Below, one piece after another: positions 1 through 11,506 of a DNA stretch of 64,000 nt; within the stretch, counting starts at the first letter, position 1; the number at the start of each line of letters is the position of its first letter. The translations under genes were made by a program, and so were the position numbers. The notes under the pieces are model-generated. The model worked only from the letters and a program-made list of their open reading frames with translations. It was not told the origin of the DNA and did not search any database. Origin of the DNA: Rhyzopertha dominica (lineage: Eukaryota; Arthropoda; Insecta; Coleoptera; Bostrichidae); NCBI GenBank assembly GCA_025024175.1, contig QCXZ01000064.1, forward strand, positions 37,097,325 to 37,161,324, in the 5' to 3' direction.

Positions 1-1181
1 ACCTGCTTAATTATTAATTTACTTGTAAATGCCTGTCACTGCTACATAATCGATTATGCAAAAACTCTAAAATTCTAGTTTGCAAACATTTTTACTTCAA
101 AATAAGATCATTCTTGGACCGCTAATATTTAAATCCAAAAAAGACGACCAACCTGTTATACAACTGCTTCGATTAAACTGACTGACTTCCACCTNTACAA
201 AACACGCTATTTTCAACGAAATCCAGCCGAGATCAGCTTTACGCAATTACACTCTGTATTTAAGCTTTGCCATGGAAAAGGCCGATTACAGGACGAACCG
301 AGCTGGCTTTGCTTCCCGGCTGCTAATGTGTTTGTGTTACGTATATTTGTGTACGTAAGTACTTAGCTTCTGCGTTCCACTACCGAGCTTTAGATCTGTA
401 ATAAAGATAGGCTCACGTGTCTCCATTTCGTTTTAGTACATATATTTATTGTCATGTTTAGGGTTCAGATTAATCTGGCATAGGCATCAACATATTTGCG
501 CAAGTATAATGTAATTTTCGCCGGGGTAACGTTAGGCTCCCGGTTCTTAGTTTAAATGATCGGATGAATTATATTTATTATCTGAAGGTTACCACAGAAA
601 CCCTGACCTTACTAAGGAAATACGTCAATCAACACAGAAACCTCTGTATTTCGTATTACTAGAAGAGCATGGATAAACATTGTTAAATATTTCATCCTTT
701 AGAATAGAAAAATAAAAAAAACTAAAATTGAATTTGATGCGTTTTTAATATGTTTATCCCAAAGAATCAGTTCATATTAAGTTTACTTTTTTTATTGCCT
801 GTCCAAAGTTGGACAGTTTTTATTGAATGATAGGTGCTGTATACTATGGCTTATTTACTATTTTGCATTAGGATTTCTGCATTTGCATTCATGTCTCCTG
901 TTACATTTTTTACATTATCTTGTTATTCGAAAAACTAAAAACAGGTAGAAGCCCTTTTACAATACTTTTCATAATGGTTGAATCTATTACAGTGGAAACA
1001 CTTCTTCGTCACTTAATATAAATTTTAAATCTTTCGAATTTTGGCCCGTTACGGGTAGTTTTTTTATCCAGAAATCTCCGACACTTAGACGACCGAACCT
1101 GATCTTTAAAATCCTCCTGGTCATCATTTAGTTTTGTCGTTTTGCACAGATATGTTGACGTTTTTGGGATTTCGTCAATAT
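1..1181. other. AT-rich sequence without recognised genes
   Basis: I see no recognisable coding region, RNA gene or repeat boundary here. The open frame running antisense through 1009-1428 is the shadow of the LINE fragment that follows. Confidence 0.5.
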
Positions 1182-1482
1182 TTGCCAGTTTGTCAGTTAA
1201 ATATCGAAGGAATTTCGGAGAGTAAGTACGATTTCTTGTCGAAAATGGCTTCGAGGGGTCGTATGGATGACGGCGTTCTTCAAGAGGCTCACATTTCATC
1301 GGAACTGGATCTCTTTTTCCATGGACAAATTCCTGGCTACACTTGTTGGAGAGCTGCGGAAAACCTATATTGTCGATGTGCCCAAGCGGAGTAAATTGCA
1401 CATTTTGTCCAAGAACGTCGATTTTCAAGAAGGCTTTATTAAAATTTATGAGTTGCCTCCAGAAGTTAGAGTCAAAAGTTAA
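1182..1482 (+). pseudogene. LINE (jockey-like) endonuclease N-terminal fragment
   Basis: This is the start of an apurinic-type endonuclease domain from a non-LTR retrotransposon, the enzyme that nicks target DNA. The frame beginning near 1182 reads a CQLNIEGIS block, then KYDFLSKM, then VLQEAHISSELDLF and IPGYT, which follow the usual order of the domain (an N-terminal LNI block, then the LQETH motif with the catalytic glutamate). A frame change near 1340 moves the similarity into the frame that ends at 1482. The rest of the element is missing. An A-rich stretch (aaataaataaataa) at about 1516-1530 may be a LINE tail. The clade is inferred from motif wording and was not searched. Confidence 0.6.
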
Positions 1483-1745
1483 TATCTTATATATACTTTT
1501 ATCTTGTCATACGAAAATAAATAAATAATTATCTTATCTTATTTACTTTTTTCGCTCATTATATTCTGTTTGCATTTATTTTTAACTCAGTGGGATTTAT
1601 AGAATTTTTAATATGTTGTCTTGTTTTTGTAGAACGTCGTGGTACTTTTTGTTTTGTTTAATTTGCAGTGTTCAAGTCTGGGACTACCTCCACTTTCATT
1701 GTTTAGATTATATCTTATTGCAGCTCCGCAGTTTAAAATACTGTA

Positions 1746-2770
1746 CGGGGTCCGCCACCTAAAACTCCCCATACTCGTATTTTCTTTATTTTTTTACGTA
1801 CAACCTTAAGTTATATGTCAATTTGTAGGTCTTTTTAAACTCTTTAAAAATAGCATAGTGAGGAACCAAAAATTTTTTTGCATATTGTGATATTTTGCAA
1901 GTAAAGTTAGTCTTTGTAAATGTTTTTTAGCCTTACCCCGTATAATAAATATTGCTTCATAATTGGATGCCGATTTTGGTCTTCTTCAATTTGTGTCATT
2001 ACCACGTATGTCTAATTTTTACTCCTTCTTAGTAAAACACAAGAAAAACTAGTCGCCGCCATGTTCTGTTATATATAGGGCCGTTCACAATTTCTTAGGT
2101 GTTAGTTTAGTAACTTATTATGCTACAAATTATGCCTGCATACCCATCGCTGCACACAAAACCCCAAAATTTTGAGTAACTTTTAAATAAATCAAGTACA
2201 AAGTTCGTTCTAAAGAGAGAGAGGCTAGAAAGCGAAACCCTGCGATGAGGCTAGTTTGGTTTTCTACATCGCCTCGTCACCGGGTTTCATTTCCTAGCCT
2301 CTCTCTTTAGAACGTACTTTGTACTTGATTATTTAAAAGTTACTTAAAATTTTTAGGTTTTGTTTGCAGCGATGGGTATGTAGGCACAATTTTTACCGTA
2401 ATAAGCTACTAAACTAACACTTAAAAATTCTGAACAACCCTATTTAAAGAACATGGCGGCGACTAGTTTTTCTTGTTTTTCACTAAGAAGGAGTAAAAAT
2501 TACGCATACATGGTAATGACACAAATTGAATAAGACAAAAGTCGTCATTCAACTGTGAAGCAATATTTATTATACGAGGTAAGGTTAAAAAATATTTACA
2601 AAAAATAACTTTAAACACAAAATATGATAATCTGCAAAAAAAATTTTTGGACACCTACCAAGCTATTTTTAAAGAGTTTAAAAAGACCTACAATTTGACA
2701 TATAACTTAAGGTTGTACGTAAAAAAATAAAGAAAATACGTGCGTGGGGAGTTTTAAGTGGCGGACCCCG
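1746..2770. mobile_element. Foldback (long inverted repeat) DNA element
   Basis: The segment is one near-complete palindrome. It opens with CGGGGTCCGCCAC and closes with the reverse complement GGCGGACCCCG. The two arms of roughly 500 bp can be followed inward (CCTTAAGTTATATGTCAA, the TTTAAAGAG block, the GAGAGAGGCTAG block) to a short loop near 2250-2270. TA lies directly outside each end (1744-1745 and 2771-2772), which fits a mariner-type TA duplication. No transposase is encoded, and open frames inside the arms have no recognisable content. The arms differ at scattered positions, so the element is not fresh. The family is unknown. Confidence 0.8.
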
Positions 2771-3000
2771 TATAGTATCATGCAGCATCATTTCATTGAG
2801 TTCTCGTATTAAGTCGAGAAGGAATTCCGTGGACTGCTGTCTGGACGGCTTTGGCTATTTGTTACGGCTCTCGCACTGAAATTTTACTAAACGGGACTGC
2901 AATTTAAGACCTCGAATTTTAGTTACAGTAGTTTTATGACACTGAAAGCAGTAGGTGTAGATGTAGGAATTACAACTTATTCTACTTTTCGTTTCCTTAG

Positions 3001-3158
3001 TGGGATATATATGAGAGTTTTTGTTAGTACCAACTTTTTGCTAGTTCTTTTTGTATGCATGGCACCACCTGTGTGAGCAATGAGTGGCCAGTGGTGCAAT
3101 AAACGGTGCACTGAATGGTTATGTCTTTCTCAAAATCCCAAATCCCACAGATCTTACA
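3001..3158 (+). repeat. 5' LTR of the gypsy element
   Basis: 158-bp repeat starting TGGGATATATA and ending ATCTTACA. It matches 8340-8482 along its length with several substitutions and small indels, so the insertion is old. The AATAAA-like run (CAATAAACGG) near 3100 could be the polyadenylation signal within the LTR. Confidence 0.85.
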
Positions 3159-3159
3159 G

Positions 3160-3172
3160 TGACGACGAGGAT
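3160..3172 (+). promoter_or_regulatory. Primer binding site, serine tRNA type
   Basis: TGACGACGAGGAT lies one base after the 5' LTR. It is complementary, with one mismatch, to the 3' end expected for an insect tRNA-Ser (TGGCGACGAGGAT would be the perfect match, from memory). mag-clade gypsy elements are known for this kind of primer. Confidence 0.65.
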
Positions 3173-3260
3173 ATTGGAACGTAAAGACTTGCGGAAAGTC
3201 GCGTATAACATTGTTTAGTAGTCACGGATACTGTACCAGTGATTGTGAAAATATATAAAA

Positions 3261-3878
3261 ATGCCGTTGGACATACCGCCGGCAACTTCCCCGAGTCATA
3301 TTATATGGACGCCTGCGAGAGTTTCATCCATCTGTAGCCGACTGGACAGTGTATCAGCGCAGTATGGAAAATTGTTTTATTGTAAACAAGGTCCTTGACG
3401 ACAAAATGAAGCGGGTGATGTTGCTGGATGCCCTAAGTGAAGAAGCATATCAACTGATGTTTAATTCGTGTATGCCAGCAGTTCCAGAAGAGCAGCCTTT
3501 TGGACATTTGTTGCTATTGTTCAATACACATTTTAGGTCAACAGAATCCTCGTTTGTAGCGAAGGAAATCCATGGGTCCGCACAGGAGTGAGCAGAGCGT
3601 CTTCGAAGTCCTGCAATTAAGTGCGAATTTCCCGAAGCAACCTTAGAAATAAATTTATCATGGGATTTGAAAGGGGGTCGGTTCAAGAGAGGCTTGTAGA
3701 GGAAAAATTGACATCAAACTTTTTGATGTGGTGGCGTCAGCAGCAATCAAGATGGCAGCCAAAACGGTAAAATCCGAGTCAATCCGGAACTTTCCATCAT
3801 CTCATTCCACATCAAGGGCTTCAGCGCAGAAGCGGGTGAAGGAAGATAACGAAGGTGGTAGTGCCAAAGTGCAATGTA
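3261..3878 (+). pseudogene. gypsy gag, N-terminal part, broken
   Basis: An ATG at 3261 opens a frame starting MPLDIPPA that stops after about 45 codons. The gag similarity then shifts frame near 3320 and continues as DWTVYQRSMENCF and KRVMLLDALSEEAYQLM up to the stop at 3591. This is the capsid-like region of a small mag-type gag. Further downstream the frame through 3728-3876 reaches the first zinc-knuckle cysteine, where the foldback element at 3879 cuts it. Gag would form the virus-like particle. At least two frameshifts or stops make it non-functional. Confidence 0.65.
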
Positions 3879-5015
3879 CAGGGAGTCCCATTTTCGTTGT
3901 AATTGTAGGGTATCTCGGTAACTATTAATGCTAGAGCGTTGCGGTTTCGACATTACTTTATTACTTTTTTGTTGTGAGTTGAGCTGTACCATCGCCATTT
4001 CTGTATCGTCTTTTGTTTTAAAGCCATAGCCAACTTTTGAAAAATGTAACATTTCTTCGGTTCTCAATATTTCGATTGGCTATGTAGGCACGAAAAAACT
4101 GTAGAGACATTTTTATAGATATTTTTATTCTGAATCCAATAGCGTACTCAGAATTTTTTTAGGGATCACATTTTTGAGATATAACATAAACTTGCATTTT
4201 TTAAATGGAAACCATAGTTGGCTTTGCTATAGTTGAAAAGAACTATTTTTTCTGATTAAGAAAATGTATACATTGTTAGGTTTTAATTTTGGTATTATTC
4301 CAATTTTTGTAATAATTTAATGAGATTTTACGTTTTTTTGTCAAAATGGATGTAAATACTTGATGAGAAACAATGCATAGGTTCTAGTGTCCAAATAAAC
4401 AATCATTTTCATTAGTTACATGGCCTCCTAGATTCCTTAGTATTCAAATATGCATATATTATTTTCAAAGCATTAAATTTTTTACTTAATAATATAAATT
4501 ATATCGTGTGTTTTATCTTATTCCATAGCCTACTGGATGTCGACTTAAAATATGATTAAATTATTTAAAAAAAAATGCAAATAATGCCAAAATTAGTAAA
4601 AATAAACCTAACAATGTATACATTTTTTAATCAGAAAAAATAGACCTTTTCAACCATTGCAAAGCCAACTATGATTTCCATTTAAAAAAAAGTCAAATTT
4701 GTGTTATATCTTAAAAATGTGAACTCCTAAAATATTACGGGGTACCCCAATGGATTCAAAATAATCATATCTGCAACATATGTCTTTACAGTTTTTTTTT
4801 GTATCTACATACCCAAGCGAGAAATTAAGTGCTAGAGGAATATAACATTGTCCAAAAGTTGGCTATGGCTTTAAAACAAAAGACGATACAGAAATGGCGA
4901 CGATACAGCTGATCAAAAAAGTAATACAGTACCTAATGTCAAAACCGCAACCGTCTAGCATTAATATTATAGTTACCGAGATACCCTACAATTACAACGA
5001 AAATGGGACACCCTG
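3879..5015. mobile_element. Foldback MITE inserted in the gypsy gag
   Basis: Termini are CAGGGAGTCCCATTTTCG on the left and the reverse complement of CAGGGTGTCCCATTTTCG on the right, with TA directly outside both ends (3877-3878 and 5016-5017). The arms pair through most of the 1137 bp, including the GCCATAGCCAACTTTTG block and the CCTAACAATGTATACA block, with the centre between about 4400 and 4560. Removing it rejoins the gypsy zinc-knuckle codons, which confirms the boundaries. No protein is encoded. The TA duplication and the CAGGGTGTCCC end suggest a mariner/IS630-type non-autonomous element. Confidence 0.85.
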
Positions 5016-5017
5016 TA

Positions 5018-5170
5018 CAGTTTGTGGACGGCGTAATCGCGTAATCATAGCGCCAATAAGTGCCGGTTTAAAGCGTATAGGTGTCACGTATCTAAAGTTG
5101 GACACCTGGCACCCATGTGTCCAGCAAGGAAGCAGGAGCACGGACGCAGGCAGATTTGACCCGGAGTAGT
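5018..5170 (+). pseudogene. gypsy zinc-knuckle (nucleocapsid) region
   Basis: Joined to the cysteine codon before the foldback element, this gives CTVCG, then after a frameshift HSANKC, and then a second knuckle reading CHVSKVGHLAPMC. That is two CCHC modules of the kind that bind element RNA. The second cysteine of knuckle two is serine here. The order and spacing support the mag-like assignment. The frameshift between the two halves of knuckle one is an inactivating change. Confidence 0.6.
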
Positions 5171-5208
5171 ACACCAGGTTTGATAATAAGCAAGTAGGAC
5201 CATTTTCG

Positions 5209-5547
5209 ATGCGCTCCTCAAAACGTGGTCCGATCGTGCTCGAAATTTTATTGAACAATGTTAACATTAGAGGTCAATTAGACTGTGGAGGTAGCGTATC
5301 GGCAATGTCAGAAAAATTTTGGCAAAAGTATTTTGCGAATGTATTAATAAATGCGGATACAGATATAGACTGGTTTGTTTGGCACACAGAGATAATCTGG
5401 TAGTGTTAGGTTATTGTACATTTAACATTACGTTTAAAAATGTCCATCGCACGATTAAATTTTATGTGGTAAGACACGGTGGCCCGGTGGTCTTAGGGAG
5501 AGACTTTGCGGACCTATTTAAAATTCAATTAACACAAATTAATAAGT
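5209..5547 (+). pseudogene. gypsy aspartic protease fragment
   Basis: The frame from about 5209 reads RGQLDCGGSVSAMSEKFW, matching the active-site loop of a retroviral-type aspartic protease but with DCG where DTG or DSG is usual. The frame stops at 5403, and the similarity continues in another frame (5319-5549) through VLGYCTFNITFKNVHRTIKF and VVLGRDFADLFKIQL, the usual protease C-terminal LGRD block. It would process gag-pol. The frameshift and changed active-site loop indicate decay. Confidence 0.65.
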
Positions 5548-5598
5548 AGTCATAAAGAAAAGTTATTCGCCAAATTTCACAAGGTATTTTCGTCTGGT

Positions 5599-6735
5599 TT
5601 GGGTACTTTATACAAAAGTATGGTGACATTTAAGTTAAAGGAGGAAAATGCAGCTCCAAAGTTTTTGCGTGCAAGACCCTTGTCATTTGGTATCAAGGCA
5701 AAACTTGAAGCTGAGTTAAAACGATTAATTCATTTAAAAGTACTTAAACAAGTTAATTTTTCGAATTGGGCAACACCACTTGTACCAGTGTTAAAGAAAA
5801 ATGGTTCAATACGTATTTGTGGTGACTTTAAATAAACTATAAACCTAGTTCTAGAAGTCGACCAGTTTCTTCTGCCGCATATCAAAAATCTCTTTGTGAC
5901 GTTGAGTGGAGCCACAACTTGTTCTAAAATAGATTTATCACAAGCGTACAACCAGTTGTGTCTTGATGATAAGTCAAAAGAGTTGGTGACAGTGTCAATG
6001 CACAAGGGACTTTTTCGCTACGAAAAATTACCCTTTGGGGTGGCCTGTGCACAGAAAATAATTGAGCCGCTTCCGAGTGCTATTGAAAGGGTCGTATACT
6101 TTTTAGATGATATGTTAGTTTGTGGCCGTTGTGTGGAGGGAAATGTCACACGACATGAACTAGTTTTATCAAGACTACAAGAAGCAGGGTTAAAAGTTTC
6201 CATTGATAAGTGTAGTTTTTTTGAGAATCGCGTGGAATATTTAGGATACGTAATCGATTAAGATGGATTGCATACTTCATCAAAAAAGATCGAGGCAATT
6301 CAATACGCTCCGGAGCCCACTAATTTAACAGAACTAAAATCGTTGTTAGGGTTAATTAATTACTATGGGAAATTTGTTCCTAATTTAGCGACAGTCTTAG
6401 CTCCTTTATATAAGCTAATGAAAAAAGATATTCAATGGGAGTGGAACTCCGCTTGCCAAACCGCATTAAATAAGGTTAAACATTTATTGACACGTGCGCC
6501 GATAACACACTTCACCCGGACAAACCGATTAAATTGACAACTGATGCGAGTTCGGTCTGCGTAGGTGCGATGATTTCTCATATTTTACTGGGTAATGAAG
6601 AAAAGCTGATTGCATATGCATCTGGCACTTTGTCCGAAACTCAACGTGGTTGGAGTCAGATTGAAAAAGAAGCTTATGCGATCGTTTTTGGACTAACTAA
6701 ATTTCACCAGTATTTGTATGCTAGAAAATTTTAAT
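5599..6735 (+). pseudogene. gypsy reverse transcriptase and RNase H, broken
   Basis: Reverse transcriptase blocks appear in order: VPVLKKNGSIRICGDFK ending in a stop at 5833-5835, TCSKIDLSQAYNQL with the first catalytic Asp near 5930, FRYEKLPFGVA, and YFLDDMLV near 6100-6120, with both active-site aspartates kept. After a stop near 6259 the connection domain reads LLGLINYYGKFVPNL, then RNase H begins TTDASSVCVGAMIS and runs on through QIEKEAYAIVFGL to a stop near 6734. The enzyme would copy element RNA into DNA. At least three stops or frameshifts interrupt it. Confidence 0.85.
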
Positions 6736-8110
6736 TAACATGCGATAATAAACCAATGATAGCAATTTTCAATCAAAAAAAGGTATCCCTCAATATTTTT
6801 CCAATCGTTTACGTCGTTGGGCGGTATTTGTATCCAATTATCAATACGAAGCATTAAATCATTAATTAAATCATAAGAGAACATAGCAGATTTTTTAACG
6901 CGAATGCCGACTGAAAAAGCCACGACAGCACCGGATATCGATTACATCAATTACTTTGCGAATATGCCTTAGATAAATTTCGCTTGTGTACAGGAAAAAA
7001 TTTAATTCGATCCAGTCTTACCTAAGGTTATTAATTGTATTAGAAACCAGAATTGGATTAAGTGTGCAAAAAAAGATTAGCTTGTCAAACCATATAACGA
7101 ATTAAGAAATCAATTAACGGTTGAGAGGGGACTGTTGTTGTGGAATCAAAGGGTAATTATTCCACAAAACTTAAGAAAGATTATGTTGCCTCACCTTCAT
7201 TCTTTACACTTAGGCGTAGTGAAAATGAAAAGTATAGCTCGATCATACTTTTATTGGCCGGGAATAAATGATGACGTTGAACACGTGGCTAGAGCTTGTG
7301 ACAGTTGCGCACAAAACAGAAACAATCCTCCTAAATTAGAAGTTCAGAATTGGTCTTGATCAGAAGAAGTTTTTTCTCGAATTCACATTGAGTATTTTGG
7401 TCCGTATTTCGATAAATATTTTTTAGTAATTTTGGACACACACTCAAAATGGGTTGAAGTACTTTGGACTACAAATGCAATGACCTTTAGCATTGCGGCT
7501 TTAAAAAATGTAATTGCTCGATTCGGGATACCTAAATGTGTTGCTTCGGATAATGGAACTAATTTAACTTGAGCTACCGAATTTCCGGTTTTGTTACAGC
7601 TATTTCAGATTAAACAAATAACTTCTCCAGTACATCACCCATCTTCAAATGGGGCAGCTGAAAATTCAGTAGGCACGGTCAAAAAGGCACCAAAAAATGC
7701 ATTCGGTGAGATAAAAATCTGGACATTACAGACAAGTTAACAGACTTTTAGTTTGATAATCCGCAGTACCCCACATAAAATTACAGGGCTCCTTCAGTAC
7801 TGATGTTAGAACGCGATATCAAAACGAGGTTGAATCTTCTGCGACCGGATTTATCCGTGAAAAAAAAGGATTCAAGGTGAACAGGCTAAACAGAAATTTT
7901 ACTCGGGCAGAAAGAAAATAAGAGAATTTGCAATTGGGGAAAGGGTTCGTGTGCGTGACTGTCGTTTTAGTCAACCTAGTTGGGCTCGTGCTGTCATTAC
8001 AAAAAAAGTTGGACGTTGTACTTATATGTTTAGTTAAGTTGGTGGAGAGTTGACATGTTTGGAAAACGCACACCAACCAAATCCAGTCGGGTGTTCAAAG
8101 TAGTCTAACT
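6736..8110 (+). pseudogene. gypsy RNase H end and integrase, broken
   Basis: After a badly decayed stretch (6736-7130), the integrase HHCC domain reads LHLGVVKMKSIARSYFYWPG, then CDSCAQNRNNPP, up to a stop at 7357-7359. The catalytic core continues as YFLVILDTHSKWVEV (first Asp) and CVASDNGTNLT (second Asp), then a stop. It resumes as VHHPSSNGAAENSVGTVK, with the catalytic Glu in GAAEN. The C-terminal region near 7900-8100 is scattered over frames. Integrase would join element DNA to the host chromosome. Many stops make it inactive. Confidence 0.8.
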
Positions 8111-8339
8111 ATTCCCGAGCAAAAAGTAAAAGAAAGAGATTTTACGGAATTAGTAGCCGGAAAAAGAGAGGCTACATCACCTCCACGAATTGTTCGAGAG
8201 CAATGTAAACAATTTAAAAAATCAGATTCACCTGCTGAACGACCTAGGCGTCATAGAAGAAAGCCGGATCGCTTAATGTATCATAAAATAACAGAAATTA
8301 TGGTAAATGTATGTGTTAACTAGTTTAAAGGGGTAATAA

Positions 8340-8482
8340 TGGGAGATATATAAGAGTTTTTGTTAGTACCTACTACTAGTACCAGTACCTACCTGTGTGA
8401 GCAGGGAGTCGCCAGTGGGACAATAAATGTTGTACTGAATAGGCGTGTCTTTCTCGAAATCCCAAATCCTCCAGATCTTACA
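8340..8482 (+). repeat. 3' LTR of the gypsy element
   Basis: 143-bp copy of the 3001-3158 repeat, starting TGGGAGATATA and ending ATCTTACA. It follows a purine run (AAAGGGG) that would serve as polypurine tract, and is followed by the CTTAG duplication. Confidence 0.85.
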
Positions 8483-8487
8483 CTTAG

Positions 8488-10205
8488 TATTTCCTTTTTT
8501 CTGCATTTTGAAGACGTTTCAATATTTTTTACTCTATTTATCCCACTTTTCTCCTTTTCATTTTCTGAGTCCTCCATGATTTTTAAAATGAGAGTTTATC
8601 CTCCTCTTTCCGTGAACAACTTCCTGCATTTGCCATGCAATCCTTGCAGATTTTTAGCATTTTTCGTAGTTAAATAATTAATTTTAGCTGACTTGAAAAA
8701 CACGTGCAAAGCCTTGATGTTTTGATTATTTTTGTATTAAAAAGATGACTGTCATATTGTGAAGAGAAGCGAAGAGAAACCCAACATTTACCGGTCATTC
8801 TGAAATATTGTCATACAATGTTGTGGAAAAATTTACGATACAAATGAAAACCGCCGAATGTCGTAACAGTTCAGACCTTTAGAACCCTTACTCTAGAATG
8901 TTTACTCTAGAGCACCTTATGGTGCACTTGCAAACAGTATATAGAGAAAAAAAGAATACACAGCATGTAAGTGTAGTCCTTAATAATGATCATCAGTCGT
9001 TGGTTAAAAATCCCGTAACAAAACACACTCAAAACTCACTTGCTTCTTTCTATTTAATTAATTCATTTAAGTAAACAGATCTGATACGTGGAGGATAAAC
9101 CAACAACAGCACTGACGAAAAGCAGAGCTTTCGTCTTTTGTTCACATTGTCTACGCCCCGTTACATTTAGAATGTCAAGGCGTACAAAGAAAATCCAGAC
9201 CTACAAAACGATACCAAATCAGCTTATAGGCCCACTCCAATGGCCAGGGGTAACAACCAAACATTTCTTACACTTCCTACACCCATATCACATAACGTCA
9301 CATTACCAATTTGCAATGTTAACATAGACTTAATGGTAACAAAATGAGTACTTTTAATTTGAAAATTTATGTTATTAATTTTGTGTATGGTTACTTTCAA
9401 ATATGAAGGTCTTACCAGTATCGACACTCGAAAATGAGAAAATTTTATAAATGATTACGAGGGCTGGGAATATTATGGGGTCTTAACTTCTAGACAAGCC
9501 AAGCTCTGAAAAACCTTTTTCAAGTGAGTTGCAATAGCGGTAATTGCGGGACAAAACAAATTGTTTTAGCGTATCGCCCACATATCCTACGATAAATCTT
9601 AACAAGCTGTAGATACTGTCATTAGGTACTTCGCTCACTAACAAATTTCTAGATATTATAGCATGCTTCATTAAGGCAGCTACTTTCCTTGCATAGCGAC
9701 CTTATCTGAATAGTGGTCTATGAATACTACTTTAGATTATTAGTTTCAAAGTTATTAAAGTTCCCTTATTCAAGCTCCCTCAAACTTAACCGTACAAAAA
9801 CACAAAGAGGTTAATTCCGACAGCACACAGCATTTCGCTTTTTCAATTACCGACCTAGAAAATGTTTTAGAATTTCTCTTTGAAACAACGTCTAGCCTCT
9901 ATGATTCCAGAAACGGTGGAAAATTAATAGACGTTTCAATTAGTACGTCCGCTTAAAATTTCTTTGAAGTCATTTAGCGAAGCAATTATTTTTGCGCTAT
10001 AGTCGATGTACCCGGTAAAGTTAAATTCCTAATTCCTAGTATTATAATACGAGCTACAACCGTTCGCAATAGAAAGCATATAGTGTATATAAATTAATGA
10101 CTTGTTCAGCACGTTTATTATTTCTTAAGATATCGTCTGTCGTACTAGCAGCCACTAGTATTTGTTATAATTGCCAGAGCGCCGTTGCTGGTTAGTACAA
10201 AATAT
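8488..10205. other. Unassigned AT-rich sequence
   Basis: Short open frames at 8360-8677, 9088-9327 and 9224-9427 have no recognisable domain and look like chance frames. No inverted or tandem repeat stands out. Confidence 0.45.
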
Positions 10206-10213
10206 TGTATTAC

Positions 10214-11498
10214 CAGAGCTGGGCATGCTACTCGTAAAAATAATTAACTACAAACTACAGTACAGAACAATACAGTACTTGATGACAAATTATTTTAACC
10301 TCGCATAATCAAACTACTTTTGGAACAAAATCTTTGAAGTACTAACTACGTTCTACGTAGAAGTTGAAGTAATTAAGTACTTTTTCAACTACTTCAAGAA
10401 TATTTAAACAAAACAAGATTTTAGAAATGTTTTTAATATTAATACGTACACAAGGTTACAAACGAAACACCTACAATAAACATAACAAAAATATTTTTTT
10501 AATAACGAAATTTCTTTCTCCAGTACTATTAGTTGTTTAAATAGTATATCGCATGGTGCATTATGCCTCAAAGAATTTATATGAGTAGCAAACAAAGTCT
10601 CAACCGGAGCCAACGACCTTAAGCACATGTATCTAATAAAAATATGTTTTTGTCATTTTATAGTCATTTAACGTATCACAGTTGGTGCGTCTCTTTTTCA
10701 AGCATTGTAACAGTTCTAGTTCTAATTTTAGTTATAGACATTTGGCTATTTTCTGTGAGTGTCAGGCAAGTGACACGACATCTGGCGGCAGATACATAAA
10801 ATATTAAGAACAGTACTTTAATGCTGGAAAAGGCGGGATTGTTGTGTAATAGGGGTTTCTGTTATATCGTATAAGCATTTTTAAATTGTGAGCATTGAAT
10901 ATTATTAATAAAAAGAGGATAAATGTAAACACAAATAGCATATCTGATATTATATTGTAATTGTAATATGCGGTTATGCGGTTAAGCGGTTATCACATAG
11001 GTTATTGCCATGATAGTGTGTTTTGGTTACCGTTACCAGTTCCTTTGTAATAATTATATTGAATACACTCATTTGCGAACCCATCTGTTTAATTACGCGA
11101 TAAAGACGAGTATATTATAATAGCGAGTACTGTTCATTTCCGCCATATGCAAAGCCACACTAGCGCCACCAATGGTCGATAAATTCTCCTATTGCATGCC
11201 TGAACTTGCAATATTAGTAATTGAAATATTAAAAAAGGTAATTGAGTTAGTTTTTATTCGGGTAATTTAATTACTGGAAGTTAATCTACTTTTGTAAACT
11301 ATAGTAATTGAAATATTAAGAAAGGTAATTGAATTATTTTTTATTTAGGTAATTTAATTACTGGAAGGTAAATCTACTTTTGTAAAATATACAGTTAATT
11401 TTTTCTAAGAGTAGTTAACCTACAACTAATTTTTCGTGAAAATACTTAAATAAGTAGTATAATTAAGTACTCTTGTAGTTAACTACTGTCCAGCTCTG
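10214..11498. mobile_element. Non-autonomous hAT-type element
   Basis: It begins CAGAGCTGGGCA and ends with the reverse complement of CAGAGCTGGACAG. Flanks are TGTATTAC (10206-10213) and TGTATTAA (11499-11506), an 8-bp duplication with one mismatch. Next to the ends, both subtermini carry repeated TAGTTAACTAC and AAGTAC-type motifs in inverted orientation. The 8-bp duplication and the CAGRG-type terminus are hallmarks of the hAT superfamily. No transposase frame is present. An internal duplication of about 89 bp is listed separately. Confidence 0.85.
11215..11392. repeat. Tandem duplication of about 89 bp inside the hAT element
   Basis: Two adjacent copies share GTAATTGAAATATTAARAAAG, GGTAATTTAATTACTGGAAG and AATCTACTTTTGTAAA with a few differences. 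Confidence 0.75.
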
Positions 11499-11506
11499 TG
11501 TATTAA

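Larger units (their letters stand above)
3001..8482 (+). mobile_element. Ty3/gypsy LTR retrotransposon, mag-like, decayed
   Basis: The element is bounded by diverged direct repeats at 3001-3158 and 8340-8482 that start TGGGA and end TTACA. CTTAG occurs directly outside both ends (2996-3000 and 8483-8487), a 5-bp target duplication. A primer site follows the left LTR, and a purine run (AAAGGGG) lies just before the right LTR. Gag, zinc knuckles, protease, reverse transcriptase, RNase H and integrase follow in the gypsy order. Stops, frameshifts and an inserted foldback element (3879-5015) show the copy is dead. The mag-like assignment rests on the serine-tRNA primer site and gag layout. Confidence 0.88.

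Noticed and set aside
1009..1428. 139-codon minus-strand open frame
   Set aside because: It lies antisense to the LINE endonuclease fragment, which has recognisable motifs on the plus strand.
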